Part shown: positions 8,104-16,712 of the stretch, piece after piece
Position numbering within the stretch: the first letter of the stretch is position 1
How the letters are laid out: each line of letters begins with the position of its first letter
DNA from: Methanosarcina sp.
GTDB taxonomy: Archaea; Halobacteriota; Methanosarcinia; Methanosarcinales; Methanosarcinaceae
Reading direction: 5' to 3'
Assembly (NCBI RefSeq): GCF_028693135.1
Contig: NZ_JAQUVZ010000034.1
Span: 1 to 39,815 of the forward strand
DNA: 39,815 nucleotides
Notes under the pieces: model-generated
Database searches by the model: none
What the model saw: only the letters and a program-made list of their open reading frames with translations
What the model was told of the DNA's origin: nothing
Made by a program: the position numbers and the translations under genes

Positions 8104-8571
8104 AAAACCTCACTTACTTTCTTTTTATTAGTTGGATCAGTCAAATATTTTTTATATACACTATTTAAACACATTCGAATATTTTTTATAGATCATGCTT
8201 AAAATCAGTCAAAAATTATTTTTAGAAATTATTTAAAACTCAGTTAGATATTCTACTTTTCCCTCAAAACACTCTGCCTGCAGCTCTGTGATTTTTATTA
8301 TATCTTTATATTTTTAAATAAACACTAATATATAAACTTTGTAATTTTTTGGCAAAGGTTAATAAATTAAAAGGTTCTAGTATCTGTTGTAAAATACTAA
8401 GTATGTATATGGGGGGTCATTAACCGGGAACCATAGGTCTCAGCTCCTGAGCAGATAGCTCATATAGCAAATTAGAATTAAAAAATATCAAGTGTCATGA
8501 CCTGGAAAATGGAGCCTTGTGACTTTTCTATATACTTTTCATAGATAAATAAATTATGGAGTGAAAATCGA
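8104..8571. promoter_or_regulatory. Archaellin upstream region: two TATA candidates, possible long leader
   Basis: No gene in 468 bases. AATATATAAAC at about 8327-8337 would give a leader of roughly 210 bases; CTATATAC at about 8528-8535 would give a very short one. Between them lies a GC-richer patch (8409-8470, ggggggtcattaaccggg onward) that could be structured. The SD GGAGTG at 8558-8563 serves the ATG at 8572. Which promoter is used cannot be decided from sequence. Confidence 0.45.
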
Positions 8572-9168
8572 ATGAAAGGAATTTTTAACATCTTTAGAAA
8601 AGACGAGAAAGCCTTTACAGGGTTGGAATCTGCAATCGTGCTGACCGCTTTCGTAGTGGTGGCAGCAGTATTCTCCTATGTAGTTCTCGGGGCTGGGTTT
8701 ACAACCTCCGATACCGCCAAGAAAGCCATTGACGAGGGTGTCAAACAGACTACTTCCTCCGTTGAGCTTGCAGGCGACGTGATCGCAAAAGGTACTACTG
8801 GAAATTCCCCCGATGTAGATAACTTAACTGTTACCCTTCAACTCACAGCAGGCCAGTCCCCGGTGGATATAGGAGCAGCCAATAGTTCAGGACTGATGAT
8901 TGTATCCTACACTGACAACTCGACCTATGTTCCGGACGTAAATTGGACATCGACCTTCATCGGAGCCAACGACAGAGATACTGTGCTGGAACAGCACGAA
9001 AAAGTGGAACTCACCATCATTGTCCCTAATCCCTCAATGCTGAAAGGGACTAAAACTCAAGTGGTTAACAGAGAGTTTAGGATTGAACTGAAACCGAGTG
9101 TCGGTGCAATCGTGCCTGTCACCAGAATTACGCCTCCGCAGATAGACAATGTCATGAACCTGAAGTAA
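8572..9168 (+). CDS. arlB: Archaellin (archaeal flagellin), filament subunit
   Basis: The major filament protein of the archaellum; 198 residues. The N-terminus is a class III (type IV pilin-like) signal: a basic leader, KAFTG, then LESAIVLTAFVVVAAVFSYV. The prepilin peptidase should cut after Gly17, and the hydrophobic helix then forms the filament core. Sequons for N-glycosylation are present (NLT, NSS, NST, NWT), as is common in archaellins. Only one archaellin is present here, whereas many archaea have several. It begins the cluster and is separated from the motor genes by a strong hairpin overlapping its stop codon, which would favour high archaellin mRNA relative to the rest. Older name flaB. 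Confidence 0.93.
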   Translation: MKGIFNIFRKDEKAFTGLESAIVLTAFVVVAAVFSYVVLGAGFTTSDTAKKAIDEGVKQTTSSVELAGDVIAKGTTGNSPDVDNLTVTLQLTAGQSPVDIGAANSSGLMIVSYTDNSTYVPDVNWTSTFIGANDRDTVLEQHEKVELTIIVPNPSMLKGTKTQVVNREFRIELKPSVGAIVPVTRITPPQIDNVMNLK

Positions 9169-9193
9169 CCCCTAAATCTTTAGGGGTTACTTC
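9162..9193 (+). terminator. Perfect 15-bp hairpin overlapping the archaellin stop codon
   Basis: GAAGTAACCCCTAAA (9162-9176) and TTTAGGGGTTACTTC (9179-9193) are exact reverse complements around TC. The stop codon TAA (9166-9168) is inside the left arm. A CCCCTCTTTTACTG tail follows. It is probably a terminator, attenuator or 3' stabiliser that uncouples archaellin from downstream expression. Confidence 0.8.
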
Positions 9194-9251
9194 ACCCCTC
9201 TTTTACTGTTACTAAAACGGGAAAATTTATCTTCGTTTTCAGGTGATCAGT

Positions 9252-10004
9252 ATGGAACTGGACAAAAGAGTAAACGAAATTGAAACCGAACTGAAAATAA
9301 TGAAAGGGGTGATTAAGGAGTTGCTTGTGGACATAAGGGATCTGGTAAACAAAAGTGAAAATCCTTTCTGCAGCATCCCGAGCCTTGAATCACTGAAGAT
9401 TGAGGTACCGGAAAAAGGGGAGTCTGTAAATAACCAGTCAACTAAGACTGGCAATGAAGAAAACGGACTCGAGCCCAATGCAGAAGTTTCAGATTTAGGG
9501 GATCAAATAGTAAAAAACAGTGAAAACGTCTTGAAATCCCCCGGATCCAGCCAGGAAAATCCTGTACAGAATATCCCGATACCCGCCCAACCCAGCCAGG
9601 AAAATCCTGTGCAGAATACCCCGATAAAAGAAATTAACATGCCTGAACCTGAAAAACTCAGAAAAATTGACACATTCATGCTTGTCGAGCTTATGCGGTG
9701 GGTGGATTATGCTGTCAGAACAATAGGACACAGCAACCTCGAAGAATTGCTGAACCTCTATACTATTACCGGACATCTCCCTGAAGAGACAAAAGGGATT
9801 ATTGAAAACATTGCAAACCTTTCAATTGAAGAGCCCGCAGGAGAAGACAGGGTCAGCATGAAGGACAACATCATGGTGCTTTCGCAGTTGAGCGCTATCT
9901 TGAGCCCGGAAGAATTCAGAAAGAATATCCCGCAGCTTTATGAAACCTCTTCAAGCTGGAAAGAAAAAGAAAACGAGAAGAAAGCAGGGCTGGTCTTCAA
10001 CTGA
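9252..10004 (+). CDS. Archaellum motor-associated protein, ArlD/E type
   Basis: A 250-residue cytoplasmic protein of the Fla/ArlC-D-E group that forms the ring at the motor base and links it to the chemotaxis adaptor. The N-terminal 40 residues (MELDKRVNEIETELKIMKGV) are a predicted coiled coil. A low-complexity middle holds a 15-residue duplication (SQENPVQN twice; period 45 bases at 9547 and 9592). The C-terminal domain (KLRKIDTFMLVELMRWVDYAVRTIG ... LLNLYTITGHL) matches the conserved D/E domain. No separate C gene is seen, so one protein may serve the C, D and E roles. The ATG at 9252 is chosen because AGGTGATC at 9241-9248 is its SD; an in-frame GTG at 9243 lies inside that SD. Confidence 0.82.
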   Translation: MELDKRVNEIETELKIMKGVIKELLVDIRDLVNKSENPFCSIPSLESLKIEVPEKGESVNNQSTKTGNEENGLEPNAEVSDLGDQIVKNSENVLKSPGSSQENPVQNIPIPAQPSQENPVQNTPIKEINMPEPEKLRKIDTFMLVELMRWVDYAVRTIGHSNLEELLNLYTITGHLPEETKGIIENIANLSIEEPAGEDRVSMKDNIMVLSQLSAILSPEEFRKNIPQLYETSSSWKEKENEKKAGLVFN

Positions 10005-10215
10005 GTTTGAAGTTAGAAAGAACTGAAAGTTGAAACCAGCTGTTCATCCTCATTAACAGTATCATTTGAAATAATATCATTTGACACAATTTAATCTCAT
10101 AATACATTAACCAAACTTAATATCATCATTAACCAGTTTGAGAAACCGTTTAGTCAGAAATTGACATCAACTTATCCGGTTTGAAAAGACTGGAAAATAA
10201 AGCGAGGGTCGAAAA
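10005..10215. other. Gap inside the archaellum cluster
   Basis: This 211-base AT-rich spacer has imperfect repeats of TATCATTTGA and TTAATATCAT-like sequence. No gene or clear TATA box is visible. It may hold an internal promoter or be decayed sequence. Confidence 0.4.
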
Positions 10216-10710
10216 ATGAGTGGGGAATCGATAGGCTCTGCAATTCTAACAATAGCATCCGTTATCTGTGCATTTTCGTTTGCTTCAGTTGCATATCCCT
10301 CGGTTATCTCTGCAGGAGACCCGATAATGAGCCGTACGGACTCTATGGGAGACCAGATCCTGACAGATATGGAAATCCTGCATGAAACTACCGGGGCTGA
10401 AGGTACCGAGATTCATGTCTGGATAAAGAATGTGGGATGCAAGGGAATATCTTCAGGCACGATCCCTGAATCTGACCTCTTTTTCGGAGAGATAGGGAAC
10501 TTTGAGCGCATACCCTATGATGAAACCGGAAATCTGACTCCGGGTTGGAGCTACCTTATCGAACAGAATGGGGACGATAACTGGGATAAAGGAGAGACTC
10601 TCCGCATAAAAATTAAACCTGTAGATTTGCCTGTTACAGGAGATAAATACTTTATCAAGTTCAGTACATACAACGGGGTTTCTGAAGAGGCCTATTTCAC
10701 GGTGTCATAA
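10216..10710 (+). CDS. arlG: Archaellum stator-like protein ArlG
   Basis: A 164-residue protein with one N-terminal transmembrane segment (SIGSAILTIASVICAFSFASVAYP) and a beta-rich extracytoplasmic domain. The MSGESIGSAILTIAS opening resembles FlaG/ArlG proteins, and in other archaea ArlF and ArlG form the stator bound to the S-layer. The beta domain carries sequence such as GTEIHVWIKNVGCKGIS, typical of the archaellin-like fold. GAGGG upstream is a plausible SD. The stop overlaps the next ATG (TAATG), so the two genes are translationally coupled. The F/G assignment follows N-terminal pattern and order and could be swapped in some schemes. Confidence 0.8.
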   Translation: MSGESIGSAILTIASVICAFSFASVAYPSVISAGDPIMSRTDSMGDQILTDMEILHETTGAEGTEIHVWIKNVGCKGISSGTIPESDLFFGEIGNFERIPYDETGNLTPGWSYLIEQNGDDNWDKGETLRIKIKPVDLPVTGDKYFIKFSTYNGVSEEAYFTVS

Positions 10711-11231
10711 TGGGATTCGGGTCAATAATTGCAGCAATGATCTCGGTTGCAATCATCCTCCTGGCATCGTATGTCTGCTCGAATGGGGGGTTCTACATGG
10801 CAGACGGACTCGCTAATTCAGTCATTGATATGCAGGAAAACAAGAACGAAATGTTAAAAACGGAAATAGAGATTACAGGTATCTCAACTGACATGGCAAA
10901 TATGACAGTTCAGGCATCCCTGCAAAACACAGGCTCGACAAAAATCGGGGACTTCACTTACATGGACGTTATCGTTACCTATCAAAATGAATCAGGTGAC
11001 ATGAAGACGATTTGGATCCCTTATCAGGAAGGTGAAATCCCTTCAAATGACAGGTGGACAAAAATGGATATCGTTCCTGACCTGATAAACCCGGGAATTC
11101 TTGACCCGGGAGAGAGAATGGAATTGCAGATCAGGCTGGATGCCTCAGACCCACCTGGGAGCTCCACCGCAAACTGGCTTCTGGTAGCTGCCCCCAATGG
11201 GATAAAGGCTTCACGGTATTTCAGTGGATAA
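10710..11231 (+). CDS. arlF: Archaellum stator-like protein ArlF
   Basis: A 173-residue protein with an N-terminal membrane helix (GFGSIIAAMISVAIILLASYV), a short helical neck (MQENKNEMLKTEIEI) and a C-terminal beta domain ending FSG. The MGFGSIIAA opening is typical of ArlF/FlaF. It is expected to sit in the membrane with the beta domain in the pseudo-periplasm, contacting the S-layer and the filament base. It overlaps arlG by one base. The last codons and stop (TTCAGTGGATAA) are the first unit of a 15-bp tandem array that continues downstream, an odd feature described separately. Confidence 0.8.
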   Translation: MGFGSIIAAMISVAIILLASYVCSNGGFYMADGLANSVIDMQENKNEMLKTEIEITGISTDMANMTVQASLQNTGSTKIGDFTYMDVIVTYQNESGDMKTIWIPYQEGEIPSNDRWTKMDIVPDLINPGILDPGERMELQIRLDASDPPGSSTANWLLVAAPNGIKASRYFSG

Positions 11232-11309
11232 TACTTCAGAGGATAATATTTCAGTAGATAATATTTCAGTAGATAATATTTCAGTAGATAATATTTCAGT
11301 GGATAATTA
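11221..11309 (+). repeat. 15-bp tandem repeat copied from the arlF stop region
   Basis: Six units of TCAGTRGATAATATT-type sequence, period exactly 15: 11221, 11236, 11251, 11266, 11281 and 11296. The first spans the arlF stop codon, so every unit repeats the in-frame Ser-(Gly/Arg)-stop context. Units three to five are identical. Confidence 0.9.
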
Positions 11310-11412
11310 CGTATCAAGGAAGATCCTGATAAGCAAGTAAACGGAACAAATGGATACGGATACTAAAAAATCAGGGGATTTGTGGGAGAATCCCGGAGAA
11401 GGGGGGAGAGAA

Positions 11413-12210
11413 ATGGAAGGAAATAAGGACGACGAAGCACTGTTTGAAAAAGAGTCGTTCGAGGAAGAAGTATTCAGCGACCTGAAAGAAGAAGAAGAAG
11501 AAGAAAAAGCATCATTGGAGTTCATATCTACCGGAAACATGGAAATAGACAGGAAACTGGAGGGAGGCATTCCTACAGGTTCGCTTTGCCTGCTGGAAGG
11601 AGGAAACGATAGTGGGAAGTCTATTTTACTACAGCAAATAATGTGGGGAGCTCTGAACGAGGATAAAAGAGTTCTTGCTTTAACAACGGAAAAGACCTCA
11701 AAGGAACTTCTAAACCAGATGGAAAGCCTGAAGCTCGGGATTTCGGACTATTTCATAATTGGAAGATCAAAAATATTTGAAATTAATGCAAGCTATGTTG
11801 AGGAAAATCCCCAATTGAGCGAAAGCCTGCTTCTGGTACTTCTGGAATGTATAAAAAGATGCGATGAAGAACTGATCCTTATAGATTCCCTGACGATCTT
11901 TGCGGTGAACGCTTCGGAAAATGCAGTGTTAAATTTCTTTACTGAATGCGTAAAGCTGTGCGATAGGGGAAAGACCATTCTTATTAGCGTGCACGGGTAT
12001 GCATTTTCCCAGGTAGTGCTTTACAGGCTAAGGTCAGTTTGCAGTGCCTGCCTTGAACTCAGGATAGAACAGGTTGGAGACCAGAGGGTAAAAACTATGG
12101 AAATCCAGAAACTGAGGGGGGCAAAGAAAAATACCGGAAATATGGTGAGTTTTAATGTGGACAGTGAGTTTGGACTGAAGATCATTCCGGTTTCAAAGGT
12201 AAAAGCCTGA
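11413..12210 (+). CDS. arlH: Archaellum RecA-like regulator ArlH
   Basis: ArlH is a KaiC/RecA-superfamily ATP-binding protein that docks on the ArlI motor ATPase and the ArlC/D/E ring. A GGIPTG loop is followed by the Walker A GGNDSGKS, Walker B-like ELILIDSLT and a C-terminal RVKTMEIQKLRGAKK. The N-terminus is unusually long and acidic, with a run of glutamates (KEEEEEEKASLEF). The start is placed at 11413 because GGGGGGAGAG lies just before it; an in-frame ATG at 11350 would add 21 residues but has a poor SD. Length from 11413 is 265 residues. Two copies of a 26-base repeat (CCGGAAAGATGG...) fill the gap to arlI. Confidence 0.87.
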   Translation: MEGNKDDEALFEKESFEEEVFSDLKEEEEEEKASLEFISTGNMEIDRKLEGGIPTGSLCLLEGGNDSGKSILLQQIMWGALNEDKRVLALTTEKTSKELLNQMESLKLGISDYFIIGRSKIFEINASYVEENPQLSESLLLVLLECIKRCDEELILIDSLTIFAVNASENAVLNFFTECVKLCDRGKTILISVHGYAFSQVVLYRLRSVCSACLELRIEQVGDQRVKTMEIQKLRGAKKNTGNMVSFNVDSEFGLKIIPVSKVKA

Positions 12211-12222
12211 AAAAAAGAAAAA

Positions 12223-12278
12223 GCCGGAAAGATGGTAATCAGAAAAAAAACCGGAAAGATGGCAATAGGAAAAAAACC
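12223..12278. repeat. Two-copy repeat between arlH and arlI
   Basis: CCGGAAAGATGG followed by TAATCAGAAAAAAAA, then CCGGAAAGATGG followed by CAATAGGAAAAAAA. It is a purine-rich direct duplication of about 26 bases in the leader of arlI. Its effect on translation is unknown. Confidence 0.7.
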
Positions 12279-12294
12279 CGAATGAGGATTCTAG

Positions 12295-14130
12295 ATGGAA
12301 GCTCTGCCTTTTGACCCGTTGCCTACACCAGAGAACGGGGGGCGTTCCAGAGAAGAAATGTACTCCAGCCTTTCTCCAGAAATGCAGGAGTTCGTTGGCA
12401 GAGAAGAAAACCATCATATCCTTGATTATATCTGCAGGCTTCCAACGGAAAAAATAGGATTTCCGGAATTTTATCCCAAAATTTCGAGATCCATGAAAAG
12501 CATCAAACGTCCTAACCTGATCTATCCTACCGGAAAAGGACTTGCCGTCCATATATACCCGGATAAGGAGGATGTAAGAAACTATTACATTCCCCTGGAA
12601 CCCTGCCTTTTCCAGAAACTTGACAGGAAACTGGAGGAAGTTGAAAAGTTACTCATTGACGTGATATATGACCAGGATATTACTACAAAAGATCCTGAAG
12701 AGAAAAAGGAGCTCCTCGCGAAAGCCCTTGAAAAAGTCTGCGACGTAAGAGAGGATTTAAAGGAAAATTCCGGGAGATCGGAAGGAAAAAACGAGGGAAA
12801 AAGAAAAGTTTCAGGGCAGGAAAAAACTTCCCCTGGAGAAGGAAGTAACAGCCAAAAACCCGGAATTTTTGGAAACCTGAAGGAAGCCGGCAAATCATTC
12901 AAAATTAGAAAACTGCAGAAAATTTCCTTAACGCCTGAGGAATTCAGGGCGATCAAATACCTGATGCTAAGGGACAAGGTGGGGATGGGAGTGCTCGAAC
13001 CTTTACTTCTCGACTCAAATATAGAAGACATAAGCTGCAGTGGGCTTGGCAGGGTCTTTATTGAGCATAAGGTGTTCTCGTCTCTTAAAACAACAATCTC
13101 ATTTGAGGAAAACGAAGAACTCAATTCTTTTGTTATACAGATGTCCGAAAAAGTAGGAAAGCCAATTACATACAGGGACCCGATAGTCGATACTGCTCTT
13201 CTGGACGGATCAAGGATTAATATCGTATTCGGAGAAGACGTGTCAAAGCAGGGGAGCAATTTTACCATCAGGAAATTTATGGGGGTCCCTATTTCAATCC
13301 TTGAACTTATTGATTTCGGAACACTTGACTACACAATGGCTGCATACATGTGGATGATGCTTAGGGCAGGAATGAACTGCTTCGTTTCAGGGGAAACAGC
13401 ATCCGGAAAGACCACAATGATGAACGCAGTGACCGCTTTTCTTCCACCGGAGTCCAAAATAGTCTCTATTGAAGACACCCCGGAACTGCAGGTCCCTCAT
13501 AAGAACTGGACCCGGGAGGTTACGAGAAGTACAAGGGATGACAGCGGATCTGATGTCTCTATGTTTGACCTGTTAAAGGCAGCCCTGCGCCAGCGTCCAA
13601 ATGAGATTATGATAGGAGAGATTCGTGGGGTTGAAGGAAATATCGCTTTTCAGGCAATGCAGACAGGACACCCTGTAATGTCCACGTTCCATGCCGCCTC
13701 AGTTGAGAAACTTATCCAGAGACTGACAGGCGACCCGATAAGTGTTCCCAAAAATTATGTGGATAACCTGAACGTGGTTATTATCCAGAGTGCTGTAAAC
13801 GTTCCGGGAAAAGGGATGGGAAGAAGAGTCCTGAGCATAAACGAAATCGTAGGCTACGACTCAGAGAGCCAATCTTTTAATTTTATGGACATATTCAAAT
13901 GGGACCCTGCTACAGATACATTCAAGTTCACCGGGAAAAACAACTCTTACCTGCTGGAAAATAAAATTGCCCCTCGCCTGGGGATTCCTGAAAACCAGGT
14001 TAGAAGAATTTATTCAGAACTTGACAGAAGGTCAAAAATACTAAAGAAAGTCCACCAGGCCGGCATTACCAATTTTTACGATCTGTTCAACACCCTGATC
14101 CGGCTTGAGGAAGCGGGGCTAACAGCATGA
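12295..14130 (+). CDS. arlI: Archaellum motor ATPase ArlI
   Basis: The hexameric type II/IV secretion-family ATPase that drives archaellum assembly and rotation; 611 residues. Residues 1-200 are an N-terminal domain with a charged linker (EGKNEGKRKVSGQEKTSPG). The ATPase core has GETASGKTTMMNA (Walker A, about 366-378), IVSIEDTPELQVPH (Asp box), LRQRPNEIMIGEIRG (Walker B, about 430-445) and GHPVMSTFHAAS (His box). The length is at the upper end for the family because of the linker. GAGG at 12284-12287 supports the start. ATGA overlap with arlJ (14127-14130) shows tight coupling. Older name flaI. Confidence 0.96.
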   Translation: MEALPFDPLPTPENGGRSREEMYSSLSPEMQEFVGREENHHILDYICRLPTEKIGFPEFYPKISRSMKSIKRPNLIYPTGKGLAVHIYPDKEDVRNYYIPLEPCLFQKLDRKLEEVEKLLIDVIYDQDITTKDPEEKKELLAKALEKVCDVREDLKENSGRSEGKNEGKRKVSGQEKTSPGEGSNSQKPGIFGNLKEAGKSFKIRKLQKISLTPEEFRAIKYLMLRDKVGMGVLEPLLLDSNIEDISCSGLGRVFIEHKVFSSLKTTISFEENEELNSFVIQMSEKVGKPITYRDPIVDTALLDGSRINIVFGEDVSKQGSNFTIRKFMGVPISILELIDFGTLDYTMAAYMWMMLRAGMNCFVSGETASGKTTMMNAVTAFLPPESKIVSIEDTPELQVPHKNWTREVTRSTRDDSGSDVSMFDLLKAALRQRPNEIMIGEIRGVEGNIAFQAMQTGHPVMSTFHAASVEKLIQRLTGDPISVPKNYVDNLNVVIIQSAVNVPGKGMGRRVLSINEIVGYDSESQSFNFMDIFKWDPATDTFKFTGKNNSYLLENKIAPRLGIPENQVRRIYSELDRRSKILKKVHQAGITNFYDLFNTLIRLEEAGLTA

Positions 14131-15680
14131 CTTTCGCGCAGATAGTTCCAAACTTAAAACTGAATGCTGCAAAACAGGGAGTTGAAGGATACTTTAACCT
14201 CGCCAAAAAACTGAAAGACACTAACGTTATTGAAAGAGTCAATGATGATATGCTCTTCCTGCTAACATATATGGCTGCAATTTCAACTGCGGATATCGAA
14301 AGGAACAAGATCTTTAATTATGCAGGAAGCCAGAAGGAGTATGAAGCTTCGAAATACTTTAAACAGATCTATATCCTTGCCTCAAAATGGGGATATGAGT
14401 ATGCAAAAGCCTGCAAGTATATTTCTCAGAAATTGAAGGATGCCTATCTTGCAAAACTATTCGGCAGGATGGCAAATATCCTTTCTTCCGGAGAGCCTGA
14501 GAAAAACTTTCTGAAACAGGAACAAATCACAACGGCCGAGATCTACTCTAACGAGTACGAGAGATGTATTGAATCCCTTAAAAAATGGACCGACGGCTAT
14601 ACTGCCCTGATGGTGTCTGTAAACCTCGTTGTTACCATAATCCTTGTTTCGGTCATGATCTATCAGATAGGAAATATAGAAACAATTGCATCCCTGATTA
14701 TATTGTTAACTCTTACCATATGCGGGGTTGCCCTGTACATTATATACAAGTCAGCTCCTGCCGAAAAAAAGGTACATGCCCTTAGCCGTAAATCAAAGGA
14801 ACAGAAGCAAATCAGATTCTTGAGCCGGATTCTGCTCCCTATCGGTGCGGTTTCTCTTATTGTTCTCATTTTGTTAGGGACAGAACTGAAATTTATCCTG
14901 ATTGGAGTGACCTTCTTTACACTTCCGATAGGCGTCCTTGCTATAATTGACGACCGGAAAATCGGTGAACGAGATGCCAGTTTTCCTGCTTTTGTAAAGA
15001 CATTGGGGACCCTTGCAGGAACAACGGGAATCACTATAAGGAGTGCAATGGAAGACCTTGACATGGAAACTATCGGCTGTCTCAAGCCTGGAGTTGAAGA
15101 GCTGTACATGGGTCTTTCTATGGGGCTTAAGTCCAGGCTTTGCTGGGATAAATTCATAGGGGAAACAGGCTCCGAACTGATCAACAGGTGCTCAAGGATC
15201 TTTACCGATGCAATCGACCTGGGGGGTAATCCAGCTGAGATAGGGGACATAGTTTCGACATCAAGCCTGGCAATTGTCCTCCTGAGAATGAAACGGCAGC
15301 TGGTCAGTTCCGGCTTCAAGGGACTTGCAATAATCCTGCATGCTGTGATGGTTGGGCTTCTGATCTTTGTACTGGAGATAATTTCCACATTCGGTGGGCT
15401 CGTCTCCGAGATGAGCGAATCTTTGGACGGCGGGATGAATGGGATGCCCGGAATAGGAATGAGTATGTTCAATATGACCGAAAGTTTACCCACGCTCTAT
15501 AAATTAACTTTTTCCGTGATAATTATTCTTACGATTTCAAACGCTCTCGTAGTAAAGATTGTGGAAGGCGGAGGAAATTCTAAACTTTTTTTCTATGGGG
15601 GCCTGATGTCCGGAATTTCGGGGCTTTGTATGATCATTATCCCTCCTGTTGTATCGAGGGTATTCACATTTGAGATCTGA
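14127..15680 (+). CDS. arlJ: Archaellum platform membrane protein ArlJ
   Basis: A polytopic membrane protein, homologous to type IV pilus PilC/TadC, that forms the platform above the ArlI hexamer. 517 residues. A soluble N-terminal region of about 150 residues is followed by membrane segments near 155-175 (LMVSVNLVVTIILVSVMIY), 185-205, 240-260, 262-280, 400-420, 455-480 and 490-512. A cytoplasmic loop between them carries the conserved positive residues expected to touch ArlI. A Gly/Met-rich stretch (GGMNGMPGIGMSMFN) precedes the last helices. It overlaps arlI by four bases. Older name flaJ. Confidence 0.93.
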   Translation: MTFAQIVPNLKLNAAKQGVEGYFNLAKKLKDTNVIERVNDDMLFLLTYMAAISTADIERNKIFNYAGSQKEYEASKYFKQIYILASKWGYEYAKACKYISQKLKDAYLAKLFGRMANILSSGEPEKNFLKQEQITTAEIYSNEYERCIESLKKWTDGYTALMVSVNLVVTIILVSVMIYQIGNIETIASLIILLTLTICGVALYIIYKSAPAEKKVHALSRKSKEQKQIRFLSRILLPIGAVSLIVLILLGTELKFILIGVTFFTLPIGVLAIIDDRKIGERDASFPAFVKTLGTLAGTTGITIRSAMEDLDMETIGCLKPGVEELYMGLSMGLKSRLCWDKFIGETGSELINRCSRIFTDAIDLGGNPAEIGDIVSTSSLAIVLLRMKRQLVSSGFKGLAIILHAVMVGLLIFVLEIISTFGGLVSEMSESLDGGMNGMPGIGMSMFNMTESLPTLYKLTFSVIIILTISNALVVKIVEGGGNSKLFFYGGLMSGISGLCMIIIPPVVSRVFTFEI

Positions 15681-15785
15681 AAGAAGTTTTCAGTTGAGAA
15701 AGATATTTTCAGTTAGAGTAGAAAGAAAAGTATCGGAAGACAGTTTAGAAACAAGAATAAATCAGACTTTGTGGGAGGTAATAGG

Positions 15786-16670
15786 ATGAACAGTTTAAAA
15801 GATATAAAGATAGACGGATTAAAAGAACTTAGAGAAAGTGGATTAAAAGGTTTGAAAATGAGTGGCTTAAAGGATTTAATACTCAAACCAAAAACAGCTG
15901 ATGTGAATCTCGAAAAAGATGTCAAATATATGGATGATTTGACAAAAAATAAAGATCAGGTTAAGAGAAAAATAATAAAGCTAATAAAAGAAAAAAGGGA
16001 GCTTGAAGCCCGCATTGATCTGATCCAGAAAGCAGGAAACGAAAAAAGTGAAGAAATATCAGAATTACCCTGGCGGGAAGAAATTTTCCCTCCACTCCCC
16101 AGAAAAGTACGTGTAAAAATATCCGAGCTTTCAGAAGTCAAAAAAGGTTATTTACATGTGGAAAATTCCGGATTTTCAACGGTAAAAGTTAGTGGAATGG
16201 AGATGGAGGTTAAAGGAATAGATGAAAAATCTGAAGATAAAGCACTTGAAGGAAAAACATCTGAAGATGTAATACATTACACTAGCCAAACTACTATAGT
16301 AAATGATGCCGAAAAAGCAGACCCAAAAAGTGGAACTGGTGAAATAAATAAGGGTAAAAATGTTCCGGAGAAGGCAGAACAAATAAAAACCACATATCCT
16401 TTCTCAGAAGAGAAAGTGAAAGAAAATAAAGTTTCCAGTGGGAATTCCAGCGAAAGTCCCATTGAGAAGAGCAAGCCTGAAAGCAAAAACAACCCTACAG
16501 CGAGTCTTTTTGGGGATAGCCTGATTGAAGATCTGCTGAATAGTGATGATCTAAACCCTGAAGAGGAGCAGGGTTTTATGAAATATCTGGAAGAACAGGA
16601 AGTGGGAGAGCTAATTACGGATTTAAAAAATGTACGGGCTCTCCTGGCTCGGGCAGAACATGTAGGGTAA
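15786..16670 (+). CDS. Uncharacterised charged coiled-coil protein after arlJ
   Basis: A 294-residue soluble protein, family not recognised. The SD GGAGGT at 15774-15779 fixes the ATG at 15786. The N-terminus has an eight-residue pattern (DGLKELRE, SGLKGLKM, SGLKDLIL) that could form an amphipathic helix. Residues 45-85 are a coiled coil (KNKDQVKRKIIKLIKEKREL). The middle holds PPLPRKVRVKISELSE and a Ser/Glu/Lys-rich disordered region; the C-terminus (LIEDLLNSDDL ... GFMKYLEEQEVGELITDLKNV) is again helical. Position, strand and the 105-base gap suggest it belongs to the archaellum cluster. Composition resembles adaptor or scaffold proteins; a role in linking motor and signalling is inference only. 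Confidence 0.72.
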   Translation: MNSLKDIKIDGLKELRESGLKGLKMSGLKDLILKPKTADVNLEKDVKYMDDLTKNKDQVKRKIIKLIKEKRELEARIDLIQKAGNEKSEEISELPWREEIFPPLPRKVRVKISELSEVKKGYLHVENSGFSTVKVSGMEMEVKGIDEKSEDKALEGKTSEDVIHYTSQTTIVNDAEKADPKSGTGEINKGKNVPEKAEQIKTTYPFSEEKVKENKVSSGNSSESPIEKSKPESKNNPTASLFGDSLIEDLLNSDDLNPEEEQGFMKYLEEQEVGELITDLKNVRALLARAEHVG

Positions 16671-16685
16671 ATTAGTGAGAAAGTA

Positions 16686-16710
16686 AACTACCCGCTAAAT
16701 CTAAAGATTT
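16686..16710. repeat. 25-bp dispersed palindromic repeat, copy 2
   Basis: Identical over 25 bases to 3209-3233 and likewise placed shortly after a stop codon. It directly abuts the transposase remnant that follows, supporting an insertion-sequence origin. Confidence 0.7.
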
Positions 16711-16712
16711 GA

